This document shows, piece by piece, positions 1 through 8,493 of a stretch of 50,909 nucleotides of DNA. The notes under the pieces are model-generated. The model was given only the letters and a program-made list of their open reading frames with translations. It was not told the origin of the DNA and did not search any database. This stretch comes from an uncultured Lachnospiraceae bacterium (lineage in GTDB: Bacteria > Bacillota > Clostridia > Lachnospirales > Lachnospiraceae). The position numbers and the translations under genes were made by a program. Each line of letters starts with the position of its first letter. Positions within the stretch are counted from its first letter, which is position 1. The stretch is from positions 1 through 50,909 of the forward strand of contig CANRLR010000019.1 of the NCBI GenBank assembly GCA_947631505.1, given 5' to 3'.

Positions 1-104
1 GTGAGGAGATTTTTGATTTTAGCAACAAAAAAATGCCGTATTCATGCGGCTTGTGGCGTTTCGCAAACGCCTATATAGGAAATGGATATAAGGAGGAAAG
101 ACTT

Positions 105-1010
105 ATGGAACAGCAAATTTTTACAAATGAGGTAATTTTGTCATGGCTTCAATATTATGCCGGAAATACGACGATTGATCTGGAACATGTAAAAATTATC
201 GACATTACAAAGAAGAACAAAAACATTATTCCGACTGTAGAGTCACATAAGACAACGATGGTATTTACCAATGCCGGAATAGAAGATATTTTCTATCGTC
301 TCTGGAATGCCGGACTGGGTGAATGTGACGTGTGGTATAATGAGGGTTCCGAGCCGAAAGGTGAAATTCTTCACAAGAAAGTAAAAGAACTGATTGACCG
401 GGGAATTAATGCTTCAGCAGGTATGCTGATCGTAAACCTAAATGCCCGCAATACAGCAAAAATCGGTATGGGAAATGACCGGTTCAAAAAGGGTTCGATT
501 CATTACGTGGGCAGTGAGATCCGGGCTGTTATCTTGAATAAGATGATGGTAGACACGCAGGATGATATCTGTGTCATTGGTGGAGAAAGTATTGCGATTG
601 AAGCGGCTTTAATTGCGGCAGAGGGTACGGTAGTGGCGGTAGAGTATAGCAGTGCCGACCGAGATATCATGGAAGAAAATGTGGAGCATTTCGGCCTTCA
701 GAATATAAAAATTGTTGACCATGTGGATGAGGAGAGTATGAAAGACTGTCCGGTTCCGTCTCTTGTCTTTATGGTAGCATCCGCCAGTATGGAGAAAGAG
801 CTTTCTTATCTTACAAAATGGAATCCACAGATTCAGGTCGTAATCTATACGTTAGATTTTCATGTGGCGGCAAATGGTGCGGCAATACTGGAAAAATATG
901 GAATTACTGATGTAGAAACGATTCAGATTGCGGTGTCAAGGCTGGGAAGCAATCATGCCTTTAAACAGCAGCCGGCACCATGGATTATTACGGGAAGGGG
1001 AAATCAATAG
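105..1010 (+). CDS. CbiE/CbiT-like (precorrin-6Y methylase family) SAM-binding protein, divergent
   Basis: The C-terminal ~180 residues resemble CbiT/CobL methyltransferases: a GNDRFKKGSIHYVGSEIRAV segment, then a SAM-fold core and an AVEYSS acidic strand end. The N-terminal ~110 residues resemble only the second half of CbiE (GLGECDVWYNEGSEP). The glycine-rich SAM loop reads IGGESIAIE where the family usually has a GAGTG-type loop, so binding or catalysis may be altered. At 301 aa it is shorter than full CbiET fusions (~400 aa). ATG 105 is chosen because AAGGAGG lies just upstream; a longer open frame from 33 has no such site. No other cobalamin gene is nearby, so a role in B12 synthesis is not supported by context. 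Confidence 0.55.
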   Translation: MEQQIFTNEVILSWLQYYAGNTTIDLEHVKIIDITKKNKNIIPTVESHKTTMVFTNAGIEDIFYRLWNAGLGECDVWYNEGSEPKGEILHKKVKELIDRGINASAGMLIVNLNARNTAKIGMGNDRFKKGSIHYVGSEIRAVILNKMMVDTQDDICVIGGESIAIEAALIAAEGTVVAVEYSSADRDIMEENVEHFGLQNIKIVDHVDEESMKDCPVPSLVFMVASASMEKELSYLTKWNPQIQVVIYTLDFHVAANGAAILEKYGITDVETIQIAVSRLGSNHAFKQQPAPWIITGRGNQ

Positions 1011-1025
1011 AGGAGAGAACGGAAA

Positions 1026-2309
1026 ATGAGAAGGAAGTTTGCAAAGGCAGTGTTGGGAATCTTATTGGGTATTTCTCTTGTGGTGGGAGAAACCGGAGGA
1101 ATACAGGCAGAAAATGATGATATAAGAACGCTGGCGACAGATGTAACATCCCCATCGTCCGGAACAACCTTTGTTGGAGCATACGGAAAATATGTTACAG
1201 AGGCAGAGAGAGCACTGGCCCGTCTGAATGCAATTCGTTTGGAGGCTTGTGAACAGGGAGCGCCGAATCCGGAGAATCCCTCTAAAAAATTGACAAAAAA
1301 GGATTATGTTCCTCTAAAATGGTCCCGTGATTTAGAATATATGTCTCGAATCCGTGCGGCAGAGGCAAGTGTATATCCGGCACATGACAGACCAAATGGG
1401 AAATCTTGTTTTACAGTAAAGTCTCCCAATGATATTTTTACCTGCGCAGAGGTGCTGGCATGGAATCTGGCAGAAAATATGATGAGTGGAATTGAACAAT
1501 GGTACAGTGAAAAAGAGGACTGGGTAAAGCAGAATGATAAGGCAGTCACAGGGCATTATACCAGCATGATTGATCCAAAGAATACGTATGTTGGTATTGG
1601 AACCTTTATTTCGGAAAAAGGGTACTTTAACAATACGACCTGCGGACGATTTGCAAGAGGAACGGGATATGACACTTCTATGATGCCGTCAGTGTCGAAT
1701 TGCATGCAGACAATAGAAGTAGTAAAATCAGCGCTCAGTGCACCAAAGATTTTTCCGGTTTCCACGAAGGTGGGATATGTGGGGAGAACGCAGAATTATT
1801 CTTTGATACGTAAATTTTCCTTAAATGGGAAGACTGGTAATGTGGAATGGCTGGAACATGTGAAGTGGGTTTCCTCCAAACCATCTGTTGCGACCGTGAA
1901 TGCCAATGGAAAGGTGAAAATGTTGAGACCCGGAAAAACAAAAATAAAGGCAACGACAGCTTCCGGGAAGTCGGCTTCTTTTACCTTGAAGGTAGTGAAA
2001 GAAATTCCTCTTTCTGATATGAAAAAAACATCTATCACAAAGTTGACAGCAGGTAAAAAGAAGCTGAAGGTCAAGTGGAAAAAAATCAAGAAAAATACAA
2101 TGGGATATGAAATTCAGTATTCCACCAATAAGAAATTTCAAAAAAAAGTCAAAAGAAAAAGGGTAACGGGCTGTAATAAAAGCAGTGTCACCCTGAAAAA
2201 GTTAAAATCAAAGAAAAAATATTATGTGAGAATCCGCACCTATTACAAAATGCCATCCTCAACATACTACTCTGCATGGTCAAAGACAAAGAGCAAAAAA
2301 GTCAAGTAA
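1026..2309 (+). CDS. Secreted CAP (SCP-like) protein with BIG2 and fibronectin III-like domains
   Basis: The first ~28 residues form a signal peptide: basic MRRKF, a hydrophobic AVLGILLGISLVVG core, then a polar stretch. Residues ~55-235 look like a CAP/SCP domain (LNAIRLEACEQG, LKWSRDLEYMSRIRAAEAS). Residues ~245-325 look like a bacterial Ig-like group 2 domain (VKWVSSKPSVATVNANGKV ... GKTKIKATTASG). The lysine-rich C-terminal ~95 residues look like a fibronectin type III module (YEIQYSTNKKF ... YYVRIRTYY). It is probably exported and wall-associated; the substrate or ligand is unknown. The stop overlaps the end of the convergent thiT gene by 8 bp. Confidence 0.75.
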   Translation: MRRKFAKAVLGILLGISLVVGETGGIQAENDDIRTLATDVTSPSSGTTFVGAYGKYVTEAERALARLNAIRLEACEQGAPNPENPSKKLTKKDYVPLKWSRDLEYMSRIRAAEASVYPAHDRPNGKSCFTVKSPNDIFTCAEVLAWNLAENMMSGIEQWYSEKEDWVKQNDKAVTGHYTSMIDPKNTYVGIGTFISEKGYFNNTTCGRFARGTGYDTSMMPSVSNCMQTIEVVKSALSAPKIFPVSTKVGYVGRTQNYSLIRKFSLNGKTGNVEWLEHVKWVSSKPSVATVNANGKVKMLRPGKTKIKATTASGKSASFTLKVVKEIPLSDMKKTSITKLTAGKKKLKVKWKKIKKNTMGYEIQYSTNKKFQKKVKRKRVTGCNKSSVTLKKLKSKKKYYVRIRTYYKMPSSTYYSAWSKTKSKKVK

Positions 2310-2847
2310 TTGCCTGATGCCGCAGCTGTTGGATAGAATTTTTAACAGCCGGAATACACAGAAGTACGACCGTAATGACAAGCTCCGGCAAAATATAGGT
2401 CAAATTGTAAGTCAATGTATAGACAAGGGAGTTTGTTCCTGCCGGTGCGTAGGAAGCAAAAAATACATATCCGGAAATAACATGGAAAATATATCTTCCA
2501 ATGACACCGGTAATATAACCAACGATAAGACCCCATTTTTTCTGGCTGAAGAATCCGCTTAAGCCCAAAGCACCAAAAGCGAGAGGGTAATCCAACAGAA
2601 CCTGAATGGGCGCGTATACATAGGGATTCAGGATAAAATTTAAAATACCGCAGGCAATACCGGCGGTGATTCCTGCTTTCGGACCATAGAAATAGCCGGG
2701 AAGAGTGACAAACAGCATACTGAATAATGTAATCGAGCCGCCATATGGCAGGGATGCGATTTTGATATAAGATGTTACGACCGCAAGAGCCAGACAAATG
2801 GCACAAAACACTAACTGCCGGATATTTGTAGATTTTATAATTGACAT
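2302..2847 (-). CDS. thiT: ThiT-like thiamine transporter (ECF S component)
   Basis: Small protein of 181 aa with five to six hydrophobic segments and the ThiT/YuaJ-type run SYIKIASLPYGGSITLFSML, followed by GYFYGPKAGITAGIACG and NPYVYAPIQVLLDYPLAF. Family role: substrate-binding S component for thiamine that works with a shared EcfA/EcfA'/EcfT module, none of which is in this window. The start at 2847 follows a GAGGTCC-type site; the open frame extends 17 codons further upstream without a better signal. I saw no TPP riboswitch in the short upstream gap, which is unusual for thiamine transporters of this group. Confidence 0.75.
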   Translation of the reverse strand: MSIIKSTNIRQLVFCAICLALAVVTSYIKIASLPYGGSITLFSMLFVTLPGYFYGPKAGITAGIACGILNFILNPYVYAPIQVLLDYPLAFGALGLSGFFSQKKWGLIVGYITGVIGRYIFHVISGYVFFASYAPAGTNSLVYTLTYNLTYILPELVITVVLLCIPAVKNSIQQLRHQAIT

Positions 2848-2943
2848 AAACAGGACCTCTTTTCTATTATTCGATAATGGATTCAGTATATAGGACAATG
2901 AGGACTGTTGTCAAGGAAAAGGATATTAGAAAGGTGTGTGAGC

Positions 2944-3912
2944 ATGCAATATAACAGTAATGTGTTTGAACATGACACTAAAAAATATTCCAGACTGGTG
3001 TATGGCACTGGAAACAACGCTATCATGGGAGAGGATGCGGGTGCTGCCGTTGCCTGTATGGATCTGGCATGGGAGAATGGTTTTACGATTTATGACACAG
3101 CATATTCCTATGGGAATGCAGAGAGTAATATAGGAAAATGGATGACACTGCGGGGACACAGAGAAGAGATGATTCTCTTTGATAAAGGGTGTAATCCGGG
3201 GCAAAAGGGTTCAGAGGATATTATGTCTCCTGAATTGATTCGCAGACAAAATGAAGAATCTTTAGAACGGCTGCAAACGGATTATGTGGATTTTTATGTA
3301 CTTCACCGTGATGAACCCGGGTATCCGGTAGAGAAAATTATGGATGTGCTGAATGCCCTAAAGGAGGAAGGGAAAATTCGGCACTTTGGTGTATCGAATT
3401 GGTCCTTAGAGCGATTGCAGGAGGCGAATGATTATGCCGGATCTCATGGATTAGAGGGATTTTCCGTATACAGTCCTGCTTATAGTCTGGCGGAGCTGTC
3501 AGGTGATCCATGGGGGAGAAGCGTGACGCTTTCCGGTAAAGAAAATGAAAAAGCGAGAAAATGGTGTCAGGACAATTGTATGCCGGTATTCCCTTATTCC
3601 GGTCTGGCGCGTGGATTTTTGTCTGGAAAATTCAGAACAGACGGAGAGAAAACAATTGAAGAGTGTTTGTGGTGGGCACCGATTGAGGAATACGATACAA
3701 AGGCAAACAGAGAACGGCTGGCGAGAGCAGAGAACATGGCAAGAGAAAAATCTGTTACGGTATCTCAAGTCGCTCTGGCATGGCTGCTTCAACAGCCAAT
3801 GATTATTTATCCGATTGTCAGCCCATCTTCCGAGATTCATATGAAAGAAAACATTCGGGCGTTGGATGTATCACTGACAAAAGAAGAATGCGGCTGGCTT
3901 TTAGAGGGCTGA
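2944..3912 (+). CDS. Aldo/keto reductase
   Basis: NAD(P)-dependent oxidoreductase of the aldo/keto reductase superfamily, 322 aa, the usual size for a single TIM barrel. The expected catalytic tetrad is visible: Asp and Tyr in YDTAYSYGNAE, Lys in LFDKGC and His in YVLHRDEP. Conserved strand motifs HFGVSNWSLERL and a C-terminal SQVALAWLLQQP nucleotide-binding segment follow. ATG 2944 is preferred over an in-frame start at 2908 because GAAAGGTG lies upstream. It appears monocistronic. The physiological substrate cannot be read from context. Confidence 0.8.
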   Translation: MQYNSNVFEHDTKKYSRLVYGTGNNAIMGEDAGAAVACMDLAWENGFTIYDTAYSYGNAESNIGKWMTLRGHREEMILFDKGCNPGQKGSEDIMSPELIRRQNEESLERLQTDYVDFYVLHRDEPGYPVEKIMDVLNALKEEGKIRHFGVSNWSLERLQEANDYAGSHGLEGFSVYSPAYSLAELSGDPWGRSVTLSGKENEKARKWCQDNCMPVFPYSGLARGFLSGKFRTDGEKTIEECLWWAPIEEYDTKANRERLARAENMAREKSVTVSQVALAWLLQQPMIIYPIVSPSSEIHMKENIRALDVSLTKEECGWLLEG

Positions 3913-3930
3913 AAATTTGTTTTTCTAACC

Positions 3931-3959
3931 TTGCGTATCGCAAAAAAATATGCTATAAT
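3931..3959 (+). promoter_or_regulatory. Candidate sigma-A promoter upstream of the FliD-like gene
   Basis: TTGCGT at 3931-3936 and TATAAT at 3954-3959 are separated by 17 bp. This lies just upstream of a sigma-28-like element, so the downstream gene may have two promoters. Confidence 0.5.
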
Positions 3960-3970
3960 TATTAAAATCA

Positions 3971-3998
3971 TAATGTTCGGCAACGGATTTGCCGATAT
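3971..3998 (+). promoter_or_regulatory. Candidate sigma-28 (sigma-D) promoter
   Basis: A perfect GCCGATAT -10 element at 3991-3998 is preceded, 16 bp upstream, by TAAT at 3971-3974. The sigma-28 family consensus is TAAA-N15-GCCGATAA/T. Its position 46 bp before a flagellar-like gene supports assignment to the flagellar regulon. Confidence 0.55.
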
Positions 3999-4044
3999 AT
4001 AACTTAGTAAGGGATTACTGTGTATAGTCAAAGGAGTGATTATT

Positions 4045-4743
4045 ATGAGTACGATAAATCATGTAAATTCAAATGTTTTCCGTTATAATTTACAGAATAT
4101 GAAAAATGATTCCATCAGCACTTTATTTCAGACATTGCCTTCAAAAAATTCAGGAAGTTCTTCTTTGATTTCTTCTTTAGGTGATTTAAAGATGATTCAA
4201 AGCGGTGTTTATAAAAAGGCACTGAAAAAGGTATATGCGAACCGGAAAGAAGCAGAGTCTGTCAGTGAGTCGGGTACAGCAGACAGTAATGCCAGTCTTT
4301 CTACCTTGAAAAGTTCCGCTGCCAAGTTAAATGAGGCAACGTCAAAATTGCAGGCAGTTGATTATAACAAAGCGACGGGGAAAGATATTTTAGAAGATGC
4401 CAAGAATTTTGTATCGAGCTATAATAGTACATTGAACAACACAAAAAAAATGAATTCCTACAGCATTTTGCAGACTGCTGTTTGGATGACAGACCAGATG
4501 AGTGTTGGTGAAGGGCTTCTGAATAAGGTTGGTATTTCAATTAATGCAGATAATACATTGTCCTTAGATGAAGATAAATTCAAGGAAGCAGCAAGTTCGG
4601 ATCTGAAAGCAATTTTCTCAGGAAGTGGTTCCTTTGCTTCCCGTATTGCTTCAAAAGCCTCTTCGCTGGCAACTCAGAGTGCGAACCAATTGTCAGTAAA
4701 CAATGGGAACCGGATGTATAATGTATTTGGAATGTTACAGTAG
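4045..4743 (+). CDS. FliD-like flagellar filament-associated protein (short)
   Basis: A 232-aa protein without signal peptide or membrane segment. The C-terminal half contains LLNKVGISINADNTLSLDED, then KFKEAASSDLKAIFSGSGS and a Ser/Ala/Gln-rich helix. This matches the C-terminal layout of hook-associated protein 2 (FliD), but the protein is about half the normal length and lacks the variable D2/D3 region. The N-terminus is Asn/Ser-rich (INHVNSNVFRYNLQNMKND). ATG 4045 follows AAAGGAGTG at proper spacing. Standing alone among housekeeping genes, preceded by a sigma-28-like promoter and followed by a terminator, it looks like a dispersed flagellar-regulon gene. It could be a mini cap protein or an exported filament accessory. 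Confidence 0.5.
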   Translation: MSTINHVNSNVFRYNLQNMKNDSISTLFQTLPSKNSGSSSLISSLGDLKMIQSGVYKKALKKVYANRKEAESVSESGTADSNASLSTLKSSAAKLNEATSKLQAVDYNKATGKDILEDAKNFVSSYNSTLNNTKKMNSYSILQTAVWMTDQMSVGEGLLNKVGISINADNTLSLDEDKFKEAASSDLKAIFSGSGSFASRIASKASSLATQSANQLSVNNGNRMYNVFGMLQ

Positions 4744-4803
4744 TTAAGTTTCACTTTTTACAGAGGTCGAAAAAATCCGGGAATGAGTATTTAATTAAAA
4801 AAT

Positions 4804-4837
4804 AAACGGCACAAGCAGAGGACTGTTTGTGCCGTTT
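4804..4837 (+). terminator. Intrinsic terminator after the FliD-like gene
   Basis: An 11-bp perfect stem, AAACGGCACAA at 4804-4814 pairing with TTGTGCCGTTT at 4827-4837. It separates the preceding gene from rsmE; the T-run is short. Confidence 0.65.
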
Positions 4838-4863
4838 GTGTGCATTTCAGAAAGAGGTCAATT

Positions 4864-5613
4864 ATGTATCGTTTTTTTGTATCACCGGAAGCAATATCAG
4901 AAAATGAGGTTCAGATTACCGGTGATGATGTCAATCATATAAAAAATGTTCTGCGGATGAGGCAGGGTGAACAGGTAGTGGTTTCCTGCGGAAGAGGAAT
5001 AGATTATAATTGTGTGATTCAGGAAGTAAAAGAGCAAGTGATTCTTTTGGATATTCAGCGGGAGGAACCGGCGGTGACAGAACTGCCGGTACGAATTATT
5101 TTATTTCAGGCTTTACCGAAAAAAGATAAAATGGAATTTGTGATTCAGAAAGCCATTGAGCTGGGGGCCTCGGAAATTGTGCCGGTGCAGACGAAGCGCT
5201 GTATTGTGAAGCTGGATGCTAAGAAAGAGGAAAAAAAGTTACAGCGGTGGAAAACGATTGCTGAGAGTGCAGCGAAGCAAAGCGGGAGAGCACTTGTGCC
5301 GGAAATTCATTCGATTATGACATTGAGAGAAGCGCTTGCTTATGGCGGGGACATAGAAACATTAATGATTCCTTATGAGCTCTGTGAGGATATGACCGGC
5401 TCTGTGTCTGTGATGCAGGAAGCGGCAAAAGGAGAAAGCATTGGTATTTTCATTGGACCAGAGGGCGGGTTTGAACGAAGTGAGGTAGAGGAAGCCATGG
5501 AAGCCGGAGCCGTGCCGATTTCTTTGGGAAAACGGATTTTGCGGACAGAAACAGCAGGATTGGCAGCTTTGTCGGTGCTGATGTTTCTTATAGAAGCTTC
5601 CGGAAAGGAATAG
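4864..5613 (+). CDS. rsmE: 16S rRNA (uracil-1498-N3)-methyltransferase RsmE
   Basis: SPOUT-class rRNA methyltransferase, 249 aa, usual length. The N-terminal PUA-like part begins MYRFFVSPE and has NHIKNVLRMRQGEQVV. The C-terminal trefoil-knot SAM site is visible as IGIFIGPEGGFERSEVE and ISLGKRILRTETA. It methylates N3 of U1498 in 16S rRNA. ATG 4864 follows AGAGGT. The stop codon abuts the start of the cysteine desulfurase gene, so the two are probably translationally coupled. Confidence 0.92.
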   Translation: MYRFFVSPEAISENEVQITGDDVNHIKNVLRMRQGEQVVVSCGRGIDYNCVIQEVKEQVILLDIQREEPAVTELPVRIILFQALPKKDKMEFVIQKAIELGASEIVPVQTKRCIVKLDAKKEEKKLQRWKTIAESAAKQSGRALVPEIHSIMTLREALAYGGDIETLMIPYELCEDMTGSVSVMQEAAKGESIGIFIGPEGGFERSEVEEAMEAGAVPISLGKRILRTETAGLAALSVLMFLIEASGKE

Positions 5614-6786
5614 ATGAACGTGGAATGTTATTTGGATAATGCGGCAACGACAAAAGCGCTGCCTGAGGTGTGTGAGCTGGTAACAAAGGTGATGTATGAG
5701 GATTATGGAAATCCCTCTTCTCTTCACCGGAAGGGAATGGAGGGGGAAAATTATGTAAAGGAGGCAGCAGCACGTATTGCAAAGACACTGAAATGTGAAC
5801 CGAAGAATATAATATTTACTTCCGGTGGTACGGAGAGCAACAACATGGCTTTGATCGGAACTGCATTTGCCAATCAGCGTGCCGGAAAGCATATTATAAC
5901 AACGTGTTTTGAACATGCTTCCGTTCATGAACCGCTCATTTATTTGGAGAATCTGGGTTTTGACGTGACTTATCTGCCAGTAGATGGGAGGGGGCATCTT
6001 GTGCCGGAAACATTAAAAGAAGCTCTTCGGGAAGATACCATTCTTGTATCGGTCATGATGGTAAATAATGAGGTGGGCTCCATTCTTGATATCAAGACTT
6101 TATGTGATGTGGTAAAAGGATATAACAAAGACATTATTTTTCATGTAGATGCCATTCAGGCATATGGGAAGATAAAAGTAGTGCCGAAAAAGTTAGGGAT
6201 TGATTTGATGAGTGCCAGCGGCCATAAAATCCACGGTCCGAAGGGAACCGGTTTTTTGTATCGTGGTGATAAGGTCAAAATGCACGCCTATATGCACGGA
6301 GGCGGGCAGCAGGGTGGAATGCGCTCCGGTACGGAAAATGTGCCGGGAATTGCCGGATTGGGGCTTGCTGCGGAATATATGGACAAGTCATTGACCGAGC
6401 GGCAGGAACATCTATACCAGTTAAAAAGTTATTTCCTTGAGAGAATCCATGAGGTAGAGGGAGCAGTGGTTAATGCGGTTGCTGATTTCTCGGAAATACG
6501 AAAAACGGCTCCTCATGTGGTGAGTGTCAGTTTTGCAGGTGTGCGAAGTGAGGTGCTGCTGCATGCATTGGAGGAGAAGGAAATTTATGTGTCTTCCGGT
6601 TCTGCCTGTTCCTCCCATCATCCGGGTATAAGTGGAACACTGGTAGCAATCGGGGTACCGAAGGAATTGCTGGATTCGACTTTGCGATTCAGTTTTTCCG
6701 CAAATACTACAAGGGAACAGATCGATATGGCAATAGAAGCGTTGAAAGAATTGGTGCCTGTGCTGGCACGGTATACGAGAAAATAA
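5614..6786 (+). CDS. Cysteine desulfurase (NifS/IscS family)
   Basis: PLP enzyme that removes sulfur from L-cysteine as a persulfide; 390 aa. The N-terminal CYLDNAATTK and TSGGTESNN are family hallmarks. The PLP lysine lies in SASGHKIHGPKG, and the catalytic Cys in SSGSACSSHH. The gene immediately precedes thiI with 18 bp between them, so the natural role is sulfur supply to ThiI for 4-thiouridine in tRNA, as with NifZ-ThiI pairs in other Firmicutes. General Fe-S supply is not excluded. Confidence 0.9.
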   Translation: MNVECYLDNAATTKALPEVCELVTKVMYEDYGNPSSLHRKGMEGENYVKEAAARIAKTLKCEPKNIIFTSGGTESNNMALIGTAFANQRAGKHIITTCFEHASVHEPLIYLENLGFDVTYLPVDGRGHLVPETLKEALREDTILVSVMMVNNEVGSILDIKTLCDVVKGYNKDIIFHVDAIQAYGKIKVVPKKLGIDLMSASGHKIHGPKGTGFLYRGDKVKMHAYMHGGGQQGGMRSGTENVPGIAGLGLAAEYMDKSLTERQEHLYQLKSYFLERIHEVEGAVVNAVADFSEIRKTAPHVVSVSFAGVRSEVLLHALEEKEIYVSSGSACSSHHPGISGTLVAIGVPKELLDSTLRFSFSANTTREQIDMAIEALKELVPVLARYTRK

Positions 6787-6804
6787 GGAGGATAAAGAAG
6801 AATC

Positions 6805-7989
6805 ATGGTACGGGCTTTTTTAATAAAATATGCAGAAATCGGAATAAAGGGGAAAAACCGTTACGTTTTTGAAAATGCGCTGGTTCGCCGAGTGTCCGAG
6901 CGGCTGGAACGCTGTGAGGGCGAGTTTATCATAGAAAAGGAACAGGGGCGTATTTATGTTGAGGCAAAATCTGCCTTTGATCAGGAGGAAGTAATTACGG
7001 CACTTACCCATGTATTTGGGATAGCCCATATCTGTCCGGTGGTTCTTGTGGAGGATAAGAACTTTGATAATGTGTGTAAGGAACTGGTGAATCATATGAA
7101 AGAGGAGCTGGGAGAGAAGCCTTTTACCTTTAAAGTGTTTGCCAAGCGGAGCGATAAAAAATATGAGAGGAAGAGTCCGGAAATCTGTATTGATGCAGGA
7201 GCATATATTATCGACCATATGCCGCAGGCAACGGTAGATGTACACGATCCGGATGTAAAAGTGTATGTGGAAATACGCCAGCGTGCTTATGTGTATGTTA
7301 CCAGTATCAAAGGACTTGGGGGTATGCCGGTGGGGACAGCAGACCGTTCGATGCTTTTGCTGTCCGGTGGAATTGACAGTCCGGTCGCCGGATATATGAT
7401 GGCAAAAAGAGGAGTTCGCATTGAAGCCGTTTATTTTCATGCACCTCCGTACACGAGTGAGCGTGCGAAACAAAAGGTGGTGGACTTAGCACGGATCATT
7501 TCGGAATATACCGGGCCGATTCAACTGCATATTGTGAACTTTACGGATATCCAGCTCTATATTTATGACCAGTGTCCACATGATGAGCTGACCATTATTA
7601 TGCGGCGTTATATGATGCGAATCGCTCAGACAATTGCGGAGGAACGGCATTGCTTGTCATTGATCACCGGAGAAAGTGTGGGGCAGGTGGCAAGTCAGAC
7701 GATGCAAAGTCTGGCAGCTACCGATGCGGTGTGCCATATGCCGGTATTCCGTCCGGTTATCGCATTTGATAAAAATGAGATTATTGATATAGCAGAAAAA
7801 ATTAATACGTTTGAAACTTCGATTCAGCCATTTGAAGATTGCTGTACGATATTTGTGGCAAAGCATCCAGTGACAAAACCGAATATTGAAAAAATGGAAA
7901 ACTCTGAAAAAAAATTGGCAGAAAAAATAGACGATATGGTGAAAAAAGCGATTGAGGAGAGAGAAATATTGGATGTGAGACCGCAATGA
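6805..7989 (+). CDS. thiI: tRNA 4-thiouridine synthase ThiI
   Basis: Uses ATP to activate U8 of tRNA and inserts persulfide sulfur. The order is N-terminal ferredoxin-like/THUMP (MVRAFLIKYAEIGIKGKNR; VEIRQRAYVYVTSIKGLGG) then a PP-loop ATPase (MLLLSGGIDSPVAGYMMAKR). At 394 aa it has no C-terminal rhodanese domain, the usual Firmicutes form. ATG 6805 follows AAGGAGGATAAAG. It is co-oriented with and closely linked to the cysteine desulfurase gene, its likely partner. Confidence 0.93.
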   Translation: MVRAFLIKYAEIGIKGKNRYVFENALVRRVSERLERCEGEFIIEKEQGRIYVEAKSAFDQEEVITALTHVFGIAHICPVVLVEDKNFDNVCKELVNHMKEELGEKPFTFKVFAKRSDKKYERKSPEICIDAGAYIIDHMPQATVDVHDPDVKVYVEIRQRAYVYVTSIKGLGGMPVGTADRSMLLLSGGIDSPVAGYMMAKRGVRIEAVYFHAPPYTSERAKQKVVDLARIISEYTGPIQLHIVNFTDIQLYIYDQCPHDELTIIMRRYMMRIAQTIAEERHCLSLITGESVGQVASQTMQSLAATDAVCHMPVFRPVIAFDKNEIIDIAEKINTFETSIQPFEDCCTIFVAKHPVTKPNIEKMENSEKKLAEKIDDMVKKAIEEREILDVRPQ

Positions 7990-8009
7990 CTTTCCTATAA
8001 AGTAAAAAA

Positions 8010-8033
8010 GCGGCGGTCTCATACCGAGCCGCC
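8010..8033. terminator. Candidate bidirectional terminator between thiI and the HPr-like gene
   Basis: GCGGC at 8010-8014 and GCCGC at 8028-8032 can pair, with GGT/ACC extending the stem inside, and an A-run on the left side. It lies between convergent genes. The stem is imperfect. Confidence 0.4.
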
Positions 8034-8070
8034 CCATGTAAGTAACAATCCCAATCATTAACTGTGAAAA

Positions 8071-8304
8071 TTATTGAACGATAAATGGTGCCAATTTAGC
8101 AAGAATTTCATCAACCTCATTTTCACTATGAATGTTCAAATCGATTGGTTTCGATAGATCAAGACTGAAGATACCCATAATGGATTTCGCATCAATTACA
8201 TATCTGCCGGAAACCAAGTCAAACTCTGCATCATATTTTGTTACTTCATTTACAAATGCTTTTACCTTGTCGATTGAGTTCAAGGAAATTTTAACTGTTT
8301 TCAT
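8071..8304 (-). CDS. HPr-like protein lacking the active-site histidine
   Basis: A 77-aa protein with the PTS HPr fold signature: the regulatory-serine segment SIMGIFSLDLSKPIDL is clear, with the Ser equivalent to HPr Ser46 at residue 41. The region that holds His15 in true HPr reads SLNSIDKVKAFVNEV and has no histidine, so it cannot accept phosphate from enzyme I. This resembles Crh-type regulators known in Bacillus, which act through the serine phosphorylated by HPr kinase. Whether HprK phosphorylates it is inference. A good AGGAGG-type site precedes the start. It is transcribed alone. Confidence 0.7.
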   Translation of the reverse strand: MKTVKISLNSIDKVKAFVNEVTKYDAEFDLVSGRYVIDAKSIMGIFSLDLSKPIDLNIHSENEVDEILAKLAPFIVQ

Positions 8305-8493
8305 ACTAATTACCTCCTTTGATATTTGAAGTACATTTTCTCTTCATGTATTATACTATTATGAACTGGAAAATATGTCAATATTAAATATTTACGAGGT
8401 GAATAAAATTTACAAAGGTTTTTTGTGCAAATTAACAATAAATGGTGGATTTTTTGTGCAAGTTGCCTAGAATCGGAGGGACGGATAAGAAAA

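Noticed and set aside
55-71. Short perfect hairpin (GGCGTTT-CGC-AAACGCC) at the window start as a terminator or riboswitch
   Set aside because: The stem is only 7 bp with no T-run, and the upstream gene lies outside the window, so its role cannot be judged.
1304-2141. Long minus-strand open frames inside the CAP-protein gene
   Set aside because: They are shadows of the plus-strand gene, with low-complexity Phe/Ser-rich translations and no ribosome sites.
3977-3996. Hairpin CGGCAA-CGGAT-TTGCCG as a CsrA site before the FliD-like gene
   Set aside because: It overlaps a perfect sigma-28 -10 box, is far from the Shine-Dalgarno, and would lie at or before the transcription start.
6212-6394. Small plus-strand frame inside the cysteine desulfurase gene
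   Set aside because: Out-of-frame overlap with a strongly conserved gene; no ribosome site.
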